Source: W0P28-013 sp963593685
GTDB lineage: Bacteria; Bacteroidota; Bacteroidia; Bacteroidales; Paludibacteraceae
NCBI GenBank assembly: GCA_963593685.1
Contig: CAVBBP010000067.1
Coordinates: 1 to 11,232 of the forward strand
Length of the DNA stretch: 11,232 nt
Direction: 5' to 3'
Translations under genes and position numbers: made by a program
The notes under the pieces: model-generated
The model's input: the letters and a program-made list of their open reading frames with translations, nothing else
Database searches by the model: none
What the model was told of the DNA's origin: nothing
Shown here: in pieces, positions 6,709-11,232 of the stretch
Numbering within the stretch: position 1 is the first letter of the stretch
Layout of the letters: every line of letters starts with the position of its first letter

Positions 6709-7812
6709 TTAACTGTGGAAAACTAGAATTGGTGTGCGGGCGTGGAACACCATTTTGCGGGCGATGCTTGGGTTGAACAGGCTCGCAAAAAGTCGGCGTT
6801 TGTGCGTGTTCAAGGCGATGACATCGATGTGGTGCTCGGAAACCAATTTGTCGAACGAATCGAGCGTGCTTTGCTTGCCAGGAACGATGATGCACTCCGT
6901 TTGCACCGACGGATAGTTTTGGCGGCAAAAATCGCGCAGTCCTGCCAATTTTATCTCGTTCCAATCGTTGTGCTTGTCCTCGAAATGCGCAATCAACAGG
7001 CTGATTTTCAAGCCTTTGAGCAGTTCCATCATGCGGCGGAACGAGATAATCATGCGGTCGTCGAAATTGGTGGCGAACAGGATTTTCTTCGGCGTGTCGT
7101 TAAACATCTGTAAATCAGTATTTTCTGGGATTGCCAAAACAGGCACTGTGGCGTGTTCGATGACCTCGGCGGTAACGCTGCCAATGAGGTCTTCCTCTTT
7201 TTTGTCCTTGCCGCGCGTACCCATCACCACCAGCAGCGGCGCGTGTTTTTCGCAGTAGCCGATGATGCTCTCTTCGGGAATGCCGTCCATCGTGGTGATA
7301 GAAAATTTGACATTGGCCAGTTTGGTGCCGACAATCTGTTGGCGGATTTTTTGCGCTAAATTTTTCATATCGCCTTCGAGCGTGGTCATAAAATGGCGCA
7401 TATTCTCCTTGTCGGTGGCGATTACAGCGCGATGTCCCGCTATGGTAACGAACGATTTTGGCACAATGTAGGCGTGCAGCAGCACCAGTTCGCAGTTGCC
7501 GAGCGCATAGGCGATGTTGAACGCCATTTTGCAGGCACGCATCGAATAGTCGGAAAAATCGATGGGAACAAGAATGTGGCGTTTTTCGTCGGCTGGTGCT
7601 GTTTGCTCCTGATTATCAGCATTTTCGATAATTTTCAACGCCTTTGGCAAGTCGTTTTCGTCGATGCGGACACGCACGCCCACGCCGATTTTTTCGTGTT
7701 TTTCGTCCACATCGGTGAGCAGCGTTTTGATGTCAGCGAGTTCCAACTTTTCGGCGAGTTTCTGCGCCTGTTCGAGGCTGCGAATAGCGATTGTAATCAG
7801 AGTGTCTTTCAT
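6709..7812 (-). CDS. universal stress protein with N-terminal DUF2007-like domain
   Basis: The product has 367 residues. Residues 1-65 resemble DUF2007 (a putative signal-transducing domain): IRSLEQAQKLAEKLELADI, then VRVRIDENDLPKALKI. Residues of about 78-230 form a UspA domain with the beta-1 segment HILVPIDFSDYS (Asp85) and the ATP-binding signature G-x2-G-x9-G-S at 198-212. Residues of about 242-367 form a second Usp-like domain that lacks this glycine motif, so it is probably a non-binding partner. UspA proteins are cytoplasmic stress and energy-state proteins; the specific trigger is unknown. The gene is divergent from the small membrane protein gene. It is complete, ending PILVFHS with TAA, but foreign DNA begins right after the stop, so its natural terminator is missing. 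Confidence 0.88.
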   Translation of the reverse strand: MKDTLITIAIRSLEQAQKLAEKLELADIKTLLTDVDEKHEKIGVGVRVRIDENDLPKALKIIENADNQEQTAPADEKRHILVPIDFSDYSMRACKMAFNIAYALGNCELVLLHAYIVPKSFVTIAGHRAVIATDKENMRHFMTTLEGDMKNLAQKIRQQIVGTKLANVKFSITTMDGIPEESIIGYCEKHAPLLVVMGTRGKDKKEEDLIGSVTAEVIEHATVPVLAIPENTDLQMFNDTPKKILFATNFDDRMIISFRRMMELLKGLKISLLIAHFEDKHNDWNEIKLAGLRDFCRQNYPSVQTECIIVPGKQSTLDSFDKLVSEHHIDVIALNTHKRRLFASLFNPSIARKMVFHARTPILVFHS

Positions 7813-7835
7813 GAGAAAACGGCTTTTTTCGATGG

Positions 7836-7865
7836 TAAAGTTACAAAAAAAGTGTGAAATGCAAA
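7836..7865 (-). promoter_or_regulatory. candidate promoter of the universal stress protein gene
   Basis: On the minus strand TTTG (7862-7865) is followed after 18 bp by TAACTTTA (7836-7843), one base from the Bacteroidetes -7 consensus TAnnTTTG. The start codon lies 23 bp further on. The -33 element sits inside the palindrome at 7859-7877. Confidence 0.5.
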
Positions 7866-7877
7866 AATTTTTTGCAT
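7859..7877. promoter_or_regulatory. 19-bp palindrome, possible operator
   Basis: ATGCAAAAA and TTTTTGCAT are exact reverse complements around one T. It lies between two divergent genes and overlaps the candidate -33 box of the stress protein gene, as expected of a repressor or activator site. No cognate regulator is in the window. Confidence 0.45.
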
Positions 7878-7926
7878 TTTGCTCGTTTATCGGCTTGAAA
7901 TCGGGCTTTTATTGCGAAAAAAAGCG

Positions 7927-7934
7927 TAATTTTG
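7927..7934 (+). promoter_or_regulatory. -7 promoter element of the small membrane protein gene
   Basis: TAATTTTG matches TAnnTTTG exactly, 22 bp before ATG 7957. No convincing -33 TTTG is found at the usual distance; TTTT at 7907-7910 is the best candidate. Confidence 0.45.
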
Positions 7935-7956
7935 CAAGAGAAAATTGTTTTGACTT

Positions 7957-8352
7957 ATGAGAACTAAAACAAAGGTAATTTCAATCACGAGTACCGTTTT
8001 GGTGCTTGCTTTGGCGGCATTTTGCTACATCTATTTCTACTTTCCGTTGGCCGACGACGGCGTAAAAGCGGGTCAGTTGAACTATTTTGTGCATAAAGGC
8101 TACATTTTCAAGACTTACGAAGGCAAACTGATTCAGAGCGGTTTGCGCAGCAAGACGGCTGGCGCGTTGGAATCGAACGAGTTTCAATTTTCGGTAGAAG
8201 ACGAAGCCGTGGCCGATTCGCTGATGCATTGCAGCGGCAAATGGGTGGAACTGCACTACAAAGAGTACATCGCTCCCCTGCCCTGGCGCGGTGTTAGTAA
8301 GTTTGTAGTCGATGGCATTGTGAGCGTCAGCAGCAACGAGGTATTTCGTTGA
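7957..8352 (+). CDS. small membrane-anchored conserved hypothetical protein
   Basis: The 131-residue product has a short basic N-terminus (RTKTK) and one hydrophobic segment at about 8-29. A soluble domain of about 100 residues follows, rich in beta-strand patterns (GYIFKTYEGKLIQSG, WVELHYKEYI). The likely topology is anchored with the domain outside the cytoplasm. It resembles a Bacteroidales family sometimes labelled '6-phosphogluconate dehydrogenase' in databases, from memory; nothing in the sequence supports that enzyme, as it has no Rossmann motif and is far too short. The function is unknown. ATG 7957 is chosen because it gives the basic end and membrane segment and lies behind a -7 box. 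The stop is TGA. It is 95 bp from valS, and whether they are co-transcribed is unclear. Confidence 0.75.
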   Translation: MRTKTKVISITSTVLVLALAAFCYIYFYFPLADDGVKAGQLNYFVHKGYIFKTYEGKLIQSGLRSKTAGALESNEFQFSVEDEAVADSLMHCSGKWVELHYKEYIAPLPWRGVSKFVVDGIVSVSSNEVFR

Positions 8353-8371
8353 TTACCAAACGATTGATAAT

Positions 8372-8413
8372 TGCGAATAGGCATTGTTGATATTAGAATA
8401 ACATATATTCGCA
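8372..8413. promoter_or_regulatory. 8-bp inverted repeat ahead of valS with promoter-like sequence
   Basis: TGCGAATA (8372-8379) and TATTCGCA (8406-8413) are exact reverse complements 26 bp apart. The right arm overlaps TATATTCG (8404-8411), one base from the -7 consensus, with TTG at 8384-8386 at a somewhat short distance. The repeat might be a leader structure or a regulator site for valS. This is weak, positional evidence. Confidence 0.35.
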
Positions 8414-8447
8414 GTCGTTATTAAACTTTCAAAAACCAGATCCTAAA

Positions 8448-11066
8448 ATGGAACTTGCAAGCAAATACAATCCGACCGATGTAGAGGCAAAATGGTATCA
8501 GTATTGGTTGGACAACAAACTATTTTCGTCGAAACCTGACGAGCGCGAGCCGTACACCATAGTTATACCGCCGCCGAATGTTACGGGCGTGCTGCACATG
8601 GGACACATGCTGAACAACACGATTCAGGACATTTTGGTGCGTCGTGCGCGTATGACGGGCAAAAACGCCTGTTGGGTGCCGGGAACCGACCACGCCTCTA
8701 TCGCCACGGAAGCCAAAGTGGTGGCGCGTTTGGCGCAGCAAGGCATAAAAAAGAGCGATTTGACGCGCGAAGAGTTTCTGAAGCACGCTTGGGCGTGGAC
8801 CGAAGAGTACGGCGGCATCATTCTGAAGCAGTTGCGCAAACTCGGTGCCTCGTGCGACTGGGATCGCACCGCTTTCACGATGGACGAAAAGCGTTCGGCG
8901 AGCGTCATCAAAGTATTTTGCGACCTTTACGACAAAGGGCTGATTTATCGCGGCGTGCGCATGGTGAATTGGGATCCGCAGGCCAAAACGGCACTTTCGG
9001 ACGAAGAGGTTGTGTTCAAAGAGCATCAGGGAAAACTCTACTACCTGCGCTATATGGTCGAAGGCGAGGCGGACAAATTTGCTGTTGTTGCCACCACGCG
9101 CCCCGAAACGATTATGGGCGACACCGCCATGTGTATCAACCCCAACGACCCGAAAAATGCGTGGTTGAAAGGCAAAAAAGTGATTGTGCCGTTGGTAAAT
9201 CGCGCCATTCCAGTTATCGAAGATGCGTATGTCGATGTGGCGTTTGGCACTGGTTGTCTGAAAGTTACGCCAGCACACGATGTGAACGACTACATGCTTG
9301 GCGAGAAATACAACCTGCCGAGCATCGACATATTCAACGACGACGGCACGCTGAGCGAAGCCGCTGGCATGTATATCGGTATGGACCGGTTTGCGGTGCG
9401 CGAGCAAATAGAGAAAGATTTGGCGGCCGCTGGACTGCTCGAAAAAGTGGAAGCGTATGTCAATAATGTAGGCTTTTCGGAGCGCACCAATGTGCCGATT
9501 GAGCCGAAACTATCGATGCAGTGGTTCCTGAAAATGGAGCATTTTGCAAAACTTGCTTTGCCGCCTGTGGAGAATGGCGAACTGAATTTTTATCCCGCCA
9601 AATACAAAAACACTTACCGTCATTGGTTGGAAAACATCAAAGATTGGTGCATCAGTCGCCAGTTGTGGTGGGGGCATCGGATTCCTGCCTACTTTCTGCC
9701 GAGAGGCGGTTTTGTAGTGGCCGAAACGCGCGAAGCCGCCTACCAAAAAGCGTTGGCGAAGGTCGATTATCCGCTGTCGATAGACGATTTGCAGCAAGAT
9801 CCCGACTGCATGGACACATGGTTCTCGTCGTGGTTGTGGCCGATTTCGCTGTTCGATGGTATCAACAACCCCGACAACGACGAAATTCGCTACTACTACC
9901 CCACTTCCGATTTGGTAACTGGTCCTGACATCATCTTTTTCTGGGTGGCGCGCATGATTATGGCTGGCTACGAATACGAAGGCGAGATGCCGTTCCGCAA
10001 TGTCTATTTCACGGGCATTGTACGCGACAAATTGGGGCGGAAAATGAGCAAGCAACTCGGCAACAGTCCCGATCCGCTCGAATTGATTGCCAAATATGGT
10101 GCCGATGGCGTGCGTATGGGCATTTTGCTCTGTGCGCCAGCGGGAAACGACATACTTTTCGACGAAAGTCTGTGCGAGCAAGGGCGCAATTTCAACAACA
10201 AAATTTGGAATGCGCTGCGCTTGGTGAAAGGTTGGCAGGTGGCCGACGGCGCACAACCCGAATCGGCGCGGATTGCCATCGATTGGTTCGGTGAAAAACT
10301 GAACGCCACCATCGCCAAACTCGACGACGATTTCAAAAAATACCGTTTAAGCGAGGCGTTGATGACCGTTTACAAACTCTTTTGGGACGAATTTTCGAGT
10401 TGGTATTTGGAGATGGTCAAACCCGCCTATCAGCAGCCCATCGATGCGCAGACATACGCAGCAACCATCGGCTATTTCGAGCAACTGACGCTACTACTCC
10501 ACCCCTTCATGCCGTTTATTACCGAAGAGATTTGGCAATCGCTTTCCGAGCGCAAGTCTGGCGAAAGCATTATGGTGGCGCAGCAGCCCAAGGCACACGC
10601 CATCGACGAAAAACTTTTGGCCGAATTTGAAAAGGTGAAAGAGATTGTGGCTGGCGTGCGTGCCGTGCGTTTGGAGCGCAACATCGCCAACAAAGAGGCG
10701 TTGGCGTTGCAAATAACCGCGGGCGAACATTGCGCCACCTACGATGCGGTGATTGCCAAAATGTGCAACCTGTCGAGCATTGCGCGTGCCGAAAAGAGTG
10801 CCACGGCTGCCACATTTATGGTTGGCACGACCGAATTTGCCATTCCGCTCGACAATCTCATCGACATCGATGCCGAAATCAAGAAGATGGAAGCTGATGT
10901 GGCCTATTTGGAAGGTTTTCTTGCATCGGTAATGAAAAAACTCGGCAATGAAAAATTTGTGGCCAACGCCAAGCCAGAAGTGGTTGAAAATGAGCGTAAA
11001 AAGCAAGCCGACGCCGAGAGCAAACTGAAGACATTGCGTGAAAGTTTGGCGCAGTTGAAGCGATAA
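8448..11066 (+). CDS. valS: valine--tRNA ligase
   Basis: ValRS activates valine with ATP and charges tRNA-Val in the cytoplasm, and edits mischarged threonine. The product has 872 residues, normal for the bacterial enzyme. The class I HIGH motif is HMGH (50-53) after PPPNVTG, and the KMSKS motif is KMSKQ (532-536). The inserted CP1 editing domain shows TTRPETIMGDTA and GTGCLKVTPAHDVNDY. DWCISRQLWWGHRIPAYF near 398-415 is typical of the Val/Ile/Leu group, and the WWGHR form suits ValRS. The anticodon-binding helical domain follows, and the last 70 residues form the ValRS-specific coiled-coil arm (EIKKMEADVAYLEGFL). ATG 8448 is chosen because the ASKYNPTDVEAKWYQYW start is conserved. The frame is intact with a TAA stop. 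A tRNA-Ala gene with its own promoter follows. Confidence 0.97.
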   Translation: MELASKYNPTDVEAKWYQYWLDNKLFSSKPDEREPYTIVIPPPNVTGVLHMGHMLNNTIQDILVRRARMTGKNACWVPGTDHASIATEAKVVARLAQQGIKKSDLTREEFLKHAWAWTEEYGGIILKQLRKLGASCDWDRTAFTMDEKRSASVIKVFCDLYDKGLIYRGVRMVNWDPQAKTALSDEEVVFKEHQGKLYYLRYMVEGEADKFAVVATTRPETIMGDTAMCINPNDPKNAWLKGKKVIVPLVNRAIPVIEDAYVDVAFGTGCLKVTPAHDVNDYMLGEKYNLPSIDIFNDDGTLSEAAGMYIGMDRFAVREQIEKDLAAAGLLEKVEAYVNNVGFSERTNVPIEPKLSMQWFLKMEHFAKLALPPVENGELNFYPAKYKNTYRHWLENIKDWCISRQLWWGHRIPAYFLPRGGFVVAETREAAYQKALAKVDYPLSIDDLQQDPDCMDTWFSSWLWPISLFDGINNPDNDEIRYYYPTSDLVTGPDIIFFWVARMIMAGYEYEGEMPFRNVYFTGIVRDKLGRKMSKQLGNSPDPLELIAKYGADGVRMGILLCAPAGNDILFDESLCEQGRNFNNKIWNALRLVKGWQVADGAQPESARIAIDWFGEKLNATIAKLDDDFKKYRLSEALMTVYKLFWDEFSSWYLEMVKPAYQQPIDAQTYAATIGYFEQLTLLLHPFMPFITEEIWQSLSERKSGESIMVAQQPKAHAIDEKLLAEFEKVKEIVAGVRAVRLERNIANKEALALQITAGEHCATYDAVIAKMCNLSSIARAEKSATAATFMVGTTEFAIPLDNLIDIDAEIKKMEADVAYLEGFLASVMKKLGNEKFVANAKPEVVENERKKQADAESKLKTLRESLAQLKR

Positions 11067-11084
11067 AAAAATGTTTGAACGCTG

Positions 11085-11116
11085 TTTGGTTACAATCGAA
11101 AAAAGTGTTACCTTTG
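11085..11116 (+). promoter_or_regulatory. promoter of the tRNA-Ala gene
   Basis: TTTG (11085-11088) and TACCTTTG (11109-11116) match the Bacteroidetes -33/-7 consensus fully, with 20 bp between them. The mature tRNA begins 15 bp downstream. Confidence 0.75.
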
Positions 11117-11131
11117 CGGCGTGAAAACGAT

Positions 11132-11204
11132 GGGGGATTAGCTCAGTTGGTAGAGCATTTGGTTCGCAATCAAAGGGTCGTCGGTTCGAGTCCGATATTC
11201 TCCA
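11132..11204 (+). tRNA. tRNA-Ala (anticodon CGC)
   Basis: The 73-base sequence folds as a full cloverleaf: acceptor 11132-11138 with 11197-11203, D arm GCTC/GAGC, anticodon stem 11158-11162 with 11170-11174, and T arm 11180-11184 with 11192-11196. The anticodon CGC (11165-11167) reads the alanine codon GCG. The acceptor carries the G3-U70 pair, the main alanine identity element, which confirms the type. Discriminator A is at 11204 and CCA is not encoded. The anticodon stem is weak: three T-A pairs, one G-C and one G-T. Confidence 0.93.
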
Positions 11205-11232
11205 CTACCCTTTTCAATAGGGCAATAGAGCG

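Noticed and set aside
6599..6964. Minus-strand ORF of 121 codons crossing the junction
   Set aside because: It is an off-frame reading of the stress gene continued into an off-frame reading of the phage fragment.
11204..11232. Terminator after the tRNA (CCCT...AGGG)
   Set aside because: The stem is only four base pairs, no T-tract is visible, and the window ends there.

Overview
The window comes from a Bacteroidetes (Bacteroidales-like) chromosome. It carries gyrA followed directly by a secreted TPR protein, a two-domain universal stress protein, valS and a tRNA-Ala. Genes lack clear Shine-Dalgarno sites, promoters resemble the Bacteroidetes -33 TTTG / -7 TAnnTTTG type, and the tRNA has no encoded CCA. 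Host genes are of moderate GC and end in TAA (four) or TGA (one). Their roughly 2,640 codons contain no in-frame TAG.

Layout. 1-294: low-complexity intergenic DNA, a terminator for an upstream gene and a candidate gyrA promoter. 295-4132: gyrA and a TPR protein gene, probably one operon, closed by a strong hairpin at 4153-4190. 4191-about 4395: host intergenic DNA with short repeats. About 4396-6708: a foreign, very AT-rich block on the minus strand. 6709-7812 (minus): universal stress protein gene, divergent from a small membrane-anchored protein gene (7957-8352) across a palindrome-containing intergenic region. 8448-11066: valS. 11132-11204: tRNA-Ala(CGC) with its own promoter.

The foreign block is the main discovery. 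Under the standard code it looks like gene debris. If TAG is read as glutamine (genetic code 15), it resolves into a compact row of phage-like genes. These are a 5'-truncated C-terminal fragment, a 180-residue protein of unknown function, a 318-residue peptidoglycan-binding protein, and a membrane-anchored protein with a transglutaminase-like Cys/His/Asp arrangement. Seventeen in-frame TAGs occur in about 562 codons, with no internal TAA or TGA. The real ends are TAA, TAA and TGA, and the last forms an ATGA overlap with the next gene. TAG-to-Gln recoding is known in some gut phages of Bacteroidetes (crAss-like and Lak phages). The parsimonious reading is a fragment of an alternatively coded phage lying inside, or misassembled into, a chromosome that appears to use the standard code.

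Two single-base excesses break frames in the block: a 10-G run where 9 fit, and a site near 4487-4500. The block starts directly after the stress-protein stop codon with a gene lacking its 5' end. No integrase, suppressor tRNA or attachment repeat is visible. It is therefore probably a dead or dormant remnant, or an assembly chimera, and junction-spanning reads would decide. The host genes are housekeeping genes (DNA topology, tRNA charging, stress response) without a shared pathway.
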